Part shown: positions 1 to 6,282 of the stretch, piece after piece
Position numbering within the stretch: the first letter of the stretch is position 1
Layout of the letters: each line of letters opens with the position of its first letter
Source: RGIG4608 sp045635885
GTDB lineage: Bacteria; Bacillota; Clostridia; Oscillospirales; CAG-272
Direction: 5' to 3'
Length of the DNA: 25,854 nucleotides
Assembly: GCA_045635885.1 (NCBI GenBank)
Contig: JAZTWO010000074.1
Location: 1-25,854 of the forward strand
Notes under the pieces: model-generated
What the model saw: only the letters and a program-made list of their open reading frames with translations
Told to the model about the DNA's origin: nothing
The model's database searches: none
Program-made: the position numbers and the translations under genes

Positions 1-1
1 T

Positions 2-577
2 GCAACAAGACACACTTATGAAAAAGCAACCGTAAACGTTGGCGGTGTTGAGTTTACTTATTTTGATGGCAATCGCTTGATTGCATATAAGAACGGCGAG
101 TTTTTGAGCTTGGAAGAAGCGTTTAATAAAGGTATACTTTCCACTGAAAACCTTGTGGAAATTGAAAAGAACTTTTCTGCTGAAAAAACCTATTATTACG
201 AATTTTGTGATATACATGATTATCCCCAGACGGGACTTTCTGAACCTTATTTTCCACAAGATCATGAATACACATCCGACAGATTGAAAGTTGTATTGCA
301 TTATGGTGGAGAATTGCCGCCATTGAGCTTTTATGATGTGGGTTCTGCAAGACAACTTGAAATTGTTGAAGTTGTTGATTTGTCTGAGGAGTATAAATAC
401 TATTATGATCGAAAGTTATGGTATATTGAACTTGTTTTTGATAAAGCTTATTCTTGTATGGAGTTGATGCTCTATGCCGCAGCTTTGGAAAAAAAGCCCG
501 GAGTATTCTCTGCGGGTTCTGAATGGCCTATTTTAGTTGCCGGTGATAGTGCTTCCGCTAATTATTCTATTGATTAA
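2..577 (+). CDS. 3' part of an unrecognised gene; C-terminal half resembles a protease propeptide-like domain
   Basis: The reading frame is open from base 2 with no stop, so the gene starts outside the window. A TTG at 77 is available but has no ribosome binding site and should not be taken as the start. The visible part is 191 residues. It has two parts. The first (about residues 14-60) contains the phrase FDGNRLIAYKNGEFLSLEEA, a type I associate from memory with secreted clostridial proteins. The second (about 93-175) runs strand, DLS, strand, amphipathic helix, then an ending in SAGSEWP. This order matches the C-terminal domain of the lipoprotein at 774-1217 (strand, DLS, LILVDK strand, helix, AAEPDW) and looks like a subtilisin propeptide/I9 fold. 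The match is by eye only. No catalytic motif is visible. Export is likely but the N-terminus is missing. Function unknown. Confidence 0.75.
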   Translation, partial: ATRHTYEKATVNVGGVEFTYFDGNRLIAYKNGEFLSLEEAFNKGILSTENLVEIEKNFSAEKTYYYEFCDIHDYPQTGLSEPYFPQDHEYTSDRLKVVLHYGGELPPLSFYDVGSARQLEIVEVVDLSEEYKYYYDRKLWYIELVFDKAYSCMELMLYAAALEKKPGVFSAGSEWPILVAGDSASANYSID

Positions 578-599
578 CAATGGGGATTGGATGATATAA

Positions 600-686
600 A
601 TGTTAGAAGAGTATGGGATTTTTCCACAGGATCTCAACGGAACGCTTGTGTTCTATGACAAAAACAATTTGCCGCAATTTCAATAA
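600..686 (+). pseudogene. 28-codon reading frame, probable tail of a lost gene
   Basis: ATG at 600 opens a 28-residue frame ending LNGTLVFYDKNNLPQFQ. A purine-rich stretch at 582-590 could serve as a weak ribosome binding site. The last 18 residues, from codon 11 on, recur in the same frame with the same stop position at 2319-2384, but with a different N-terminus. This suggests that both are C-terminal scraps left after internal deletion or recombination of a larger gene. It could instead be a real small peptide. Nothing in it indicates a function. Confidence 0.35.
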
Positions 687-836
687 ATAAATTATCACCC
701 TATCATTGATGGGGTGATATTAGATTGTGCTAAAAAATTATAACAAAAATATTTACAGAAAGGAAAAAACATTATGAAAAAACTAATTTGTCTTATGCTT
801 GTAGTTGTTTTTGCAAGCTCGTTGCTTGCAGGGTGT
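656..836 (+). repeat. 181-bp direct repeat, copy 1 (lipoprotein start cassette)
   Basis: This segment matches 1215-1395 at a constant offset of 559 bases, with one difference seen (C at 770, T at 1329). It contains the end of the 28-codon frame, a hairpin at 693-719, the AGAAAGGA ribosome binding site, and the codons of a lipoprotein leader up to and including the lipobox cysteine. Identity stops abruptly after that cysteine codon. The two downstream genes therefore share their expression and export signals but nothing recognisable in the mature protein. This points to a recent duplication or gene conversion. Confidence 0.95.
693..719 (+). other. Hairpin between the 28-codon frame and the first lipoprotein gene
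   Basis: The arms TATCACCCTATC and GATGGGGTGATA enclose an ATT loop and form 12 pairs including one G-T wobble. No clean T run follows, so termination would be weak. It could also be a mRNA 5' structure or a processing site. The same hairpin is present in the second repeat copy. Confidence 0.5.
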
Positions 837-1217
837 ACATGGAAAAAGATGTCAGATTTAATAAATCTTAATATTTTTCATAGAACACATAAAATAGAAT
901 GGGAAGAAAAGGTGTATTGCAATGCTACAGTGGAAGATGATTTTGTTCCTGGGCATGTTTTGATCCTGTTAGATAAGGCTATTAGCGAACCGAACAAAGT
1001 TCACAGTAAAAATTTTTTTGCTGGTGTTGAAATTGAAGAAATTATTGATTTAAGTTGCCGTGACTACCCTGTAGATTCCAAAGAAGAGTTTAGACAAATG
1101 CTACTTCTGATATTGGTTGATAAAACAAAAGAAGCAGTAATTGAAGCAATTAAAACTTTAGAACAAATAGAAGGAATAAAAGCCGCTGAACCAGACTGGT
1201 ATGCTCATCTTGATTGA
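774..1217 (+). CDS. Small lipoprotein with a stand-alone propeptide/I9-like domain
   Basis: The protein has 147 residues. Residues 1-20 form a lipoprotein signal peptide (MKK, a hydrophobic core, then SLLAG before Cys21), so the product should be exported and lipid-anchored. A short linker follows. Residues about 54-147 contain the string DDFVPGHVLILLDK, then EIEEIIDLS, a LLLILVDK strand, a KEAVIEAIKTLEQ helix and a terminal AAEPDWYAHLD. This arrangement is typical of propeptides of clostridial S8 (subtilisin-like) proteases, which fold the enzyme and inhibit it in trans. No protease domain follows. It may be a free-standing inhibitor, or a protease gene reduced to its propeptide. The ribosome binding site is AGAAAGGA. 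The start and leader are identical to those of the gene at 1333. Lipoprotein call strong; domain call moderate. Confidence 0.8.
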   Translation: MKKLICLMLVVVFASSLLAGCTWKKMSDLINLNIFHRTHKIEWEEKVYCNATVEDDFVPGHVLILLDKAISEPNKVHSKNFFAGVEIEEIIDLSCRDYPVDSKEEFRQMLLLILVDKTKEAVIEAIKTLEQIEGIKAAEPDWYAHLD

Positions 1218-1395
1218 CAAAAACAATTTGCCGCAATTTCAATAAATAAATTATCACCCTATCATTGATGGGGTGATATTAGATTGTGCTAAAAAATTAT
1301 AACAAAAATATTTACAGAAAGGAAAAAATATTATGAAAAAACTAATTTGTCTTATGCTTGTAGTTGTTTTTGCAAGCTCGTTGCTTGCAGGGTGT
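1215..1395 (+). repeat. 181-bp direct repeat, copy 2 (lipoprotein start cassette)
   Basis: Second copy of the 656-836 segment, one mismatch. The copy begins at the TGA stop of the preceding lipoprotein gene, so its first bases are shared with that stop codon, and it ends at the lipobox cysteine codon of the next gene. The fragment carries the gene-tail sequence (without its beginning), the hairpin, the ribosome binding site and the full signal peptide. Confidence 0.95.
1252..1278 (+). other. Hairpin between the two lipoprotein genes (repeat copy)
   Basis: Identical to the hairpin at 693-719: 12 pairs around an ATT loop, with no strong T run after it. It may weakly terminate or stabilise message between the two lipoprotein genes. 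Confidence 0.5.
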
Positions 1396-2295
1396 GAGTG
1401 GGGAAATACAAGCAGTACCATGCCCACTACAACAACCACAACTACACAAAAGAAAATTCCACCATCCGAAAGAGATCCAATACTTGATGAATTTGTATTG
1501 GATTATACTGATGATTTTGATGAATATGACGTTGAGTTTATAAAGCATATGTACGAACGTAATTTAACTTCATTTCCGCCTGTAAATGAGTACGAAAAAC
1601 CTGCTGATTTTTGTACGCATATGTTAGAATTAAACACTGAAGAAAACACATTTTATAAAATCAGTGTTGATATTGAAAATCCTCTTTACTTTGTTGCTGT
1701 ATATAATGACATTGGAGCTTATATTTTGGTCTTGGGTGGATGCGTTGATATGGTGAAATGGAGAAAATTTAATGAGTATGAGGACATTCCGCAATCAATC
1801 GACGGAGAGGATTTGGTAGGCGTTTATGCCGTGTATAATTGCGTTATAGAAAAAGATATTCTTAACGGTGTGGATTACAATTATGAAACAAAATATTATC
1901 TTCCGTTAACAAATGGTTATGAACCTTGTAATTTAGCTTATTTATATGGGTTGTGCGAGTCTGTTTTGTGGATAGATATATACAAGATTTTTGGCAGACC
2001 GACCACCACCGTTATTTTACATACACTTTTCTTTGTCGAAGATATGATGAAAGAACAGTATGAATATTTTATTGATGAAAACGGTATTGAATATTTGGCA
2101 ATGCCATTTAAAAATTACGAATATTTTAGTATTCATGCATGGCGTTTTGGTAGACATAAATCTGAAATGCTCCCATATATTACAAAAAATGAGTCACTAA
2201 ACGAATATTATTACGAAAACGGAGAAATCACGAAAACAAAAGTAAAATATTGCATTCCCATTTCTGTAATTGTTGATATTTGTTGGGGAAAATAG
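1333..2295 (+). CDS. Unrecognised lipoprotein with a threonine-rich linker
   Basis: The protein has 320 residues. The first 21 are identical to those of the lipoprotein at 774, with Cys21 as the lipidation site. A threonine run at about 31-38 (TTTTTTT) forms a tether, as is common in Gram-positive surface proteins. The rest (about 45-320) is rich in Tyr, Glu, Asp and Asn with alternating hydrophobic strands, for example LYFVAVYNDIGAYILVLGGC, and has several cysteines. I recognise no family. It lies last in the small lipoprotein cluster, 115 bases after its neighbour, and is AT-rich compared with the housekeeping genes to the right. The export call is firm; the function is unknown. Confidence 0.85.
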   Translation: MKKLICLMLVVVFASSLLAGCEWGNTSSTMPTTTTTTTQKKIPPSERDPILDEFVLDYTDDFDEYDVEFIKHMYERNLTSFPPVNEYEKPADFCTHMLELNTEENTFYKISVDIENPLYFVAVYNDIGAYILVLGGCVDMVKWRKFNEYEDIPQSIDGEDLVGVYAVYNCVIEKDILNGVDYNYETKYYLPLTNGYEPCNLAYLYGLCESVLWIDIYKIFGRPTTTVILHTLFFVEDMMKEQYEYFIDENGIEYLAMPFKNYEYFSIHAWRFGRHKSEMLPYITKNESLNEYYYENGEITKTKVKYCIPISVIVDICWGK

Positions 2296-2318
2296 ATTTT
2301 ATTTGAGGAGATATAATT

Positions 2319-2384
2319 ATGAAAAAATATCTCAACGGAACGCTTGTGTTCTATGACAAGAACAATTTGCCGCAAATTCAATAA
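2319..2384 (+). pseudogene. 21-codon scar peptide carrying the repeated gene tail
   Basis: The frame reads MKKYLNGTLVFYDKNNLPQ, then Ile-Gln and a stop. A good GAGGAG site lies 8-9 bases before the ATG. Its last 18 codons, from CTC at 2331, match codons 11-28 of the frame at 600-686 with two base changes; the repeated DNA is 631-686 and 2329-2384, offset 1698. The start (MKK) looks like a lipoprotein start joined directly to the tail of a lost gene. The simplest reading is an in-frame internal deletion, though a translated micropeptide cannot be ruled out. Confidence 0.4.
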
Positions 2385-2388
2385 AAAC

Positions 2389-2414
2389 AAGCCCGACTTT
2401 TCGTCGGGCTTTTT
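2389..2414. terminator. Bidirectional terminator between the lipoprotein cluster and pcrA
   Basis: The stem AAGCCCGAC/GTCGGGCTT (2389-2397 with 2403-2411) has a 5-base loop. A T run follows on the plus strand (2410-2414). On the minus strand the stem is followed by TTGTTTTTATT. It lies just past the pcrA stop and past the last plus-strand frame, so it serves both converging units. Confidence 0.9.
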
Positions 2415-2415
2415 G

Positions 2416-4806
2416 TTATATTTTCTTTAATTTTGCATATGTTGCCATCAGCTTTTTGGTACCTACCTTGTCAAAAATCACCTCATAAAGCCAGTCCGCA
2501 CCCATTCGCTTAACGCTAATCAAGTCGCCCTCGCCAAAGGTTGCGTGAAAGACTCTGTCGCCTGCCTCAAGCACTGCGCCTGCGCTTGCAGCGGGCTTTT
2601 TGGGGGCTGCATTGATTGTGAGTGTATCGTAATGTGGCTTTTCGTCACGGTTTGAATATGCATAAACCGTTTGCTTTTGCTTGTCATAAGGAGATTTTTC
2701 TCTTGCAATAAGATTTTCAGGAATTTCCTTTAAAAATCTCGATTCGGGATTGAACTGTGTTCTGCCATAGAGCATTCTTTGATTTGCGTGAACAATAAAA
2801 AGCTCCTTTTTTGCTCTTGTAATCGCAACGTAGGCAAGTCGGCGCTCCTCTTCAACCTCTGCGTTTGTGGCGGTGATTGATTGCATAGAGGGGAACATGC
2901 CCTCTTCCATACCGGGAAGGAAAACATAGGGGAATTCAAGTCCCTTTGCACTGTGCGCGGTCATAAGGACCACAGCATCTGCGGTTTCGTCATATCTGTC
3001 AACGTCGGCAACGAGCGAGGTTTCTTCCATAAAGCCCTCAAGCACGCTTGTGTATGAGCCATCGTCAACGTAGTTGTTTTCATATTCAATAGCACCTGTT
3101 AAAAATTCTTCAAGGTTTTCAAGGCGGTCGCGCTCAACCTCGCCTGCGGCAATAAGCATTTGGCGATAGCCCGACTTGTCCATAACCTGATTGATAAGTG
3201 TTTCAAGTGAAACCTCTTTAACAAGGGAAGTGAGATAATTGATTAAATCTGCAAATTCCTTTAACTTGTCTGCGCTTTTTGAAAGGGCTGTGTATTTATC
3301 TGCATTTTCAAGAATTTTGAACATTGAAGAGCCCTGTTCTCTTGCGATTGCACGAACACCCTCAATAGTTTTGTCACCAATTTTACGCTTTGGCTCGTTG
3401 ATGATACGAACAAGTCGCTCGTCATCATTGTGGTTCTGAATGAGTTGCAAATATGCAACGATATCCTTGATTTCCTTTCTGTCGGCAAAGCGCACGCCAC
3501 CGATAATTCGATAGGGAATACCGCTTTTCGCAAACGTACGCTCAATGGTGCTTGATTGCGCGTTGTTTCGATAGAGAAGCGCAAAATCACGGAACTCCTT
3601 GCCCTCGCTCACCATCTTTTGAATTTTATCGGCAATATAACGAGCTTCTTCGTTGTGGTCAAATACCTTTTTAAGATGAATTTTTTCGCCCTCACCTGCG
3701 TCAGTCCAGAGGGTTTTGCCCTTTCTGCCCGTGTTGTTTTTGATAACTGCGTTGGCAGCATCAAGAATATTCTGTGTTGAACGGTAATTTTGCTCAAGAC
3801 GAATAATTTTTGCACTTGGGAATGTCTTGTCGAAATTGAGAATATTTTCAATTGTTGCGCCACGGAATTTATATATACTCTGGTCATCATCACCAACAAC
3901 CATTATGTTGCCAAATCCGCCCGAAAGGAGCGCAGTGAGTGCAAATTGCGCCTCGTTGGTGTCCTGATACTCGTCAACGCAGACGTATCTGAAGCGATTT
4001 TGATAATATTCACGCACGTCGGGGAATTTGCGAAGAAGAATAACGGTTTGCATAATAATATCGTCAAAATCAAGGGCATTTGATGCCTTTAATTTGTTTT
4101 GATACGCCTCATAAATTCTGCCAATCTGCTTTAAGCGATAATCGTTGCCAACTTCACTGTAAAATGCCTCAGGGGTAATCATCTTGTCCTTGGCTCTTGA
4201 AATGGTGTTTTGAACGCTCTTAACGGGAAGCATCTTTGTGTCAATGTCAAGGTCCTTCATACAAGCGGTAATTGCCTTTTTGCTGTCGTCCTGGTCATAG
4301 ATTGAAAAACCGCTTGCATAACCGATTTTTTCGCCGTGAGAACGAAGAATGCGAAGGCAAATTGAATGGAACGTGCCACTCCAAATTTCACTTGCGATTG
4401 TGGAGTCGCCAAGTTGAGCATTTATTCTTGATTTAATTTCGCCCGCTGCCTTGTTTGTGAAGGTGATGGCAAGCATGCGCCAGGGGGCGCAGGGGTTTTC
4501 TGCAAATCTGTCAAGAATGGGAAGAATTTCTTCCTTTGAAAGATTGGCCGCATTTTCAAGTCGCAAAACCATTTGCTCGTCAACGTCAAAAGGAACGTAA
4601 TCACTTGCGTATGCGTTTCCGTATTTGATAATGAACGCAATTCTCTTAACCAAAACAGTGGTTTTTCCGCTTCCTGCACCTGCAAGAATGAGGAGTGGAC
4701 CGTCAACGGTGAAAACCGCTCTCATCTGCTCTTTGTTAAGTTCGCTATATGCTTTAACAAACAAAGTGCGCTTTGCTTTAATGTATCTATCGTGTAAATT
4801 CTGCAT
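2416..4806 (-). CDS. pcrA: ATP-dependent DNA helicase PcrA/UvrD (superfamily 1)
   Basis: A 3'-5' DNA helicase of 796 residues for repair, removal of RecA and resolution of replication-transcription conflicts. Visible motifs include the Walker A AGAGSGKT (42-49), TFTNKAAGEIK (Ia), VDEYQDTN (II), GDDDQSIYKFRGA (III), EQNYRST (IV), TAHSAKGLEFPYVFLPG (V) and VAITRAKKELF (VI). The C-terminal end, ATFGEGDLISVK onward, is the tudor-like tail of PcrA. There is an unusual insertion of about 40 residues (64-106) between motifs I and Ia. The ribosome binding site GGAG lies 7 bases from the ATG. It is transcribed alone and divergently from infC. Length is somewhat above the usual 720-760 residues because of the insertion. 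Confidence 0.97.
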   Translation of the reverse strand: MQNLHDRYIKAKRTLFVKAYSELNKEQMRAVFTVDGPLLILAGAGSGKTTVLVKRIAFIIKYGNAYASDYVPFDVDEQMVLRLENAANLSKEEILPILDRFAENPCAPWRMLAITFTNKAAGEIKSRINAQLGDSTIASEIWSGTFHSICLRILRSHGEKIGYASGFSIYDQDDSKKAITACMKDLDIDTKMLPVKSVQNTISRAKDKMITPEAFYSEVGNDYRLKQIGRIYEAYQNKLKASNALDFDDIIMQTVILLRKFPDVREYYQNRFRYVCVDEYQDTNEAQFALTALLSGGFGNIMVVGDDDQSIYKFRGATIENILNFDKTFPSAKIIRLEQNYRSTQNILDAANAVIKNNTGRKGKTLWTDAGEGEKIHLKKVFDHNEEARYIADKIQKMVSEGKEFRDFALLYRNNAQSSTIERTFAKSGIPYRIIGGVRFADRKEIKDIVAYLQLIQNHNDDERLVRIINEPKRKIGDKTIEGVRAIAREQGSSMFKILENADKYTALSKSADKLKEFADLINYLTSLVKEVSLETLINQVMDKSGYRQMLIAAGEVERDRLENLEEFLTGAIEYENNYVDDGSYTSVLEGFMEETSLVADVDRYDETADAVVLMTAHSAKGLEFPYVFLPGMEEGMFPSMQSITATNAEVEEERRLAYVAITRAKKELFIVHANQRMLYGRTQFNPESRFLKEIPENLIAREKSPYDKQKQTVYAYSNRDEKPHYDTLTINAAPKKPAASAGAVLEAGDRVFHATFGEGDLISVKRMGADWLYEVIFDKVGTKKLMATYAKLKKI

Positions 4807-4845
4807 TTTTTCTCCATTTAATTAATATATTAATTACTGCAAATG

Positions 4846-4874
4846 ATTTTACCACAAAAGCGCATTTTTTTCAA
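4846..4874 (-). promoter_or_regulatory. Promoter of pcrA
   Basis: Read on the minus strand: TTGAAA (4869-4874), a 17-base spacer, then TAAAAT (4846-4851), preceded by TGTGG, which gives an extended -10. The spacer contains GCGCTTTTGTGG, related to the infC promoter spacer. CAGTA follows six bases after the -10. Confidence 0.75.
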
Positions 4875-4917
4875 GATGGAATGGGGAAAAATAATCAAAA
4901 ATATTTTCAAAAACCTA

Positions 4918-4946
4918 TTGACAAAAGCGCACTTATGTGGTAAAAT
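4918..4946 (+). promoter_or_regulatory. Promoter of infC-rpmI-rplT
   Basis: TTGACA (4918-4923), exactly 17 bases, then TAAAAT (4941-4946) with a TGG extended -10. Transcription should begin near 4953, at the CAGTA segment, giving a leader of about 140 bases. The sequence TTGACAAAAG-N5-TTATG-N3-TAAAATA-N4-AGTA is shared with the rpsU promoter. Confidence 0.85.
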
Positions 4947-5000
4947 ACATCAGTAATGAAGCAGAACACCCCGTTCTCACCCTGCCACATAGGTGCGCTT
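4925..5000. repeat. 18-bp inverted repeat linking the infC promoter spacer and leader
   Basis: AAGCGCACTTATGTGGTA (4925-4942) and TGCCACATAGGTGCGCTT (4983-5000) are inverted copies with 16 of 18 positions matching. The left arm lies between -35 and -10, so it is not in the transcript from this promoter and the repeat cannot fold in that RNA. A related GCGCTTTTGTGG lies in the pcrA promoter spacer. This suggests a DNA-binding site rather than an RNA hairpin. Confidence 0.7.
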
Positions 5001-5095
5001 GTGTTGATATTTTTGATATAAAAGCCTAAAATGGGCTATGTGTGTCGTACGGGAGAAATCTGCGTACGACTTTTATTTTTTGGAGGTGTTTAACC
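4951..5095 (+). promoter_or_regulatory. Structured infC leader, candidate L20-type autoregulatory attenuator
   Basis: The untranslated leader contains GAAC-ACCCC-GTTC (4964-4976), itself enclosed by GCA/TGC, a small AGCC/GGCT hairpin near 5023-5037, and a terminator hairpin just before the infC ribosome binding site. In Bacillus subtilis the infC-rpmI-rplT leader is bound by ribosomal protein L20 and regulated by premature termination. The arrangement here fits that scheme, but I have not matched it to the published consensus. Confidence 0.55.
5044..5081 (+). terminator. Attenuator terminator in the infC leader
   Basis: GTCGTACG (5044-5051) pairs with CGTACGAC (5063-5070), followed at once by TTTTATTTTTT (5071-5081). 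It directly precedes the GGAGGTG ribosome binding site (5082-5088), so read-through must be controlled for infC to be expressed. Confidence 0.8.
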
Positions 5096-5614
5096 ATCGC
5101 TAACGCAAAAGAAATGCTGATCAACGAGCAGATTGACGCAAAGGAAATCAGAGTTATCGGCGCAGACGGAGAACAGCTTGGAATTATGAGCACAGAACAG
5201 GCGCTCAGAATGGCATATAACGAGGGTCTTGACCTTGTTATGATGACAGGAAATTCAACTCCCCCCGTTTGCAAGATTATGAATTTTGGAAAATTCCGTT
5301 TTGAACGTGAAAAGAAAGAGAAAGAAGCTAAAAAGAAACAACAGGTTGTTGAACTTAAAGAAATTCAGCTTTCTTGCAGAATTGAAAATCACGATTTCGA
5401 AACAAAGCTTAAGCACGCTCACAAGTTCTTGTCGAGCGGTAACAAGGTTCGTGTTGTTCTTCGCTTTAAGGGTAGAGAAATGGCACATCAGGATCTTGGT
5501 GCAGAAATTATGGAGAAATTCAGAGCTGCTTGTGAGGAACTTGGCACAGTTGATAAAAAGCCCGTTCTTGATGGCAGAATGCTCAGCATGGTAATTTCAC
5601 CCATAAAGAAATAA
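5096..5614 (+). CDS. infC: Translation initiation factor IF-3, starting at ATC
   Basis: IF-3 binds the 30S subunit, keeps subunits apart and proofreads start codon selection. The protein is 172 residues, the usual length. The N-terminal domain contains INEQIDAKEIRVIG and GEQLGIMS; the linker is lysine-rich (FEREKKEKEAKKK); the C-terminal domain contains VVLRFKGREMAH. The start is chosen at ATC 5096, seven bases after GGAGGTG. The first in-frame ATG (5114) is about 25 bases from that site, and the upstream ATG at 5042 lies at the foot of the attenuator hairpin. Rare ATT/ATC starts are a known infC trait that lets IF-3 limit its own synthesis. First gene of infC-rpmI-rplT. Confidence 0.95.
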   Translation: MANAKEMLINEQIDAKEIRVIGADGEQLGIMSTEQALRMAYNEGLDLVMMTGNSTPPVCKIMNFGKFRFEREKKEKEAKKKQQVVELKEIQLSCRIENHDFETKLKHAHKFLSSGNKVRVVLRFKGREMAHQDLGAEIMEKFRAACEELGTVDKKPVLDGRMLSMVISPIKK

Positions 5615-5627
5615 AATAGTACACAAT

Positions 5628-5672
5628 AGGTCTTTGACCTGAAGATAAAAATTATGTTTCGGGCAACCGAAA
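5628..5672 (+). promoter_or_regulatory. Two small hairpins between infC and rpmI
   Basis: The 81-base gap has AGGTC-TTT-GACCT (5628-5640) and TTTCGG-GCAA-CCGAAA (5657-5672); the second has a GNRA tetraloop. Neither has a T run. They may be a second regulatory or processing site for the L35/L20 part of the operon. Confidence 0.45.
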
Positions 5673-5695
5673 TAAATATCAAAGGAGATAAAACA

Positions 5696-5890
5696 ATGGG
5701 AAAAATCAAAACACATAAGGCTTCATCCAAGAGATTTTCTGTAACAGGTACAGGTAAGGTTAAGCTCAATCACTGCTTCCGTCGTCATAAGACAGGTAAG
5801 AAGACAGGTAAGGCACTTAGACAGGGTAGAGAAAATGCATACCTTAGCGACGCTATGGCAGCAAACTACAGAGCACTTATTCAGAAATAA
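5696..5890 (+). CDS. rpmI: 50S ribosomal protein L35 (bL35)
   Basis: A 64-residue basic protein of the large ribosomal subunit. It begins MGKIKTHKASSKRFSVTGTG and contains the conserved KVKLNHCFRRHKTGKKT stretch. The ATG at 5696 is preceded by AAAGGAG (5681-5687). An earlier ATG at 5655 lies in the leader hairpin region and would add 14 residues not seen in the family. It sits between infC and rplT as in most bacteria. Confidence 0.97.
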   Translation: MGKIKTHKASSKRFSVTGTGKVKLNHCFRRHKTGKKTGKALRQGRENAYLSDAMAANYRALIQK

Positions 5891-5921
5891 TCTAAAGAGA
5901 ATTTATTAGGAGGATAGAAAA

Positions 5922-6275
5922 ATGGCAAGAGTTAAAGGCGCGATGATGACGCGTAAGAGAAGAAATAAAGTACTTAAGGCAGCAGAGGGTTACTGGGGTG
6001 CAAAATCCAAGCACTTCAAGATGGCTAAGCAAGCTGTAATGAAGAGCGGTAACTACGCATTCGCAGGCAGAAAGATGAAGAAGAGAGACTTCCGTTCTCT
6101 TTGGATCGCTCGTATCAATGCACAGGCAAAGGTAAACGGCATCAACTACTCACAGTTTATGCACGGCCTTAAAAAAGCTGGTATTGACCTTAATAGAAAG
6201 ATGCTTGCAGACCTTGCAGTTAATGACAAGGCAGCATTTGCAGCGCTTGTAGAACAGGCAAAGGCAGCTCTTTAA
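5922..6275 (+). CDS. rplT: 50S ribosomal protein L20 (bL20)
   Basis: 117 residues, the standard length. It binds 23S rRNA early in 50S assembly and in several bacteria represses its own operon. Visible family features are MARVKGAMMTRKRRNKVLK at the N-terminus, GYWGAKSKHFKMAKQAVMKS, and RDFRSLWIARINAQAKVNG. The ribosome binding site is AGGAGG. It is the last gene of the operon, followed by a strong terminator. As a possible regulator of the infC leader it is the natural partner for the attenuator upstream. Confidence 0.98.
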   Translation: MARVKGAMMTRKRRNKVLKAAEGYWGAKSKHFKMAKQAVMKSGNYAFAGRKMKKRDFRSLWIARINAQAKVNGINYSQFMHGLKKAGIDLNRKMLADLAVNDKAAFAALVEQAKAAL

Positions 6276-6282
6276 TCAGATT

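Noticed and set aside
656..1395. CRISPR or insertion-sequence interpretation of the 181-bp repeat
   Set aside because: There are only two copies, each is part of a gene start, and there are no terminal inverted repeats or transposase.
1425..1450. Threonine run of the 1333 gene as a slippage frameshift
   Set aside because: The codons for threonine are mixed and the frame continues to a long, balanced protein; a linker is the simpler reading.
5042..5614. A longer infC frame starting at ATG 5042
   Set aside because: The start lies at the foot of the attenuator hairpin and has no ribosome binding site; family similarity begins after the ATC at 5096.
5654..5890. Longer rpmI starting at 5654
   Set aside because: It would add residues unknown in bL35; AAAGGAG points to 5696.
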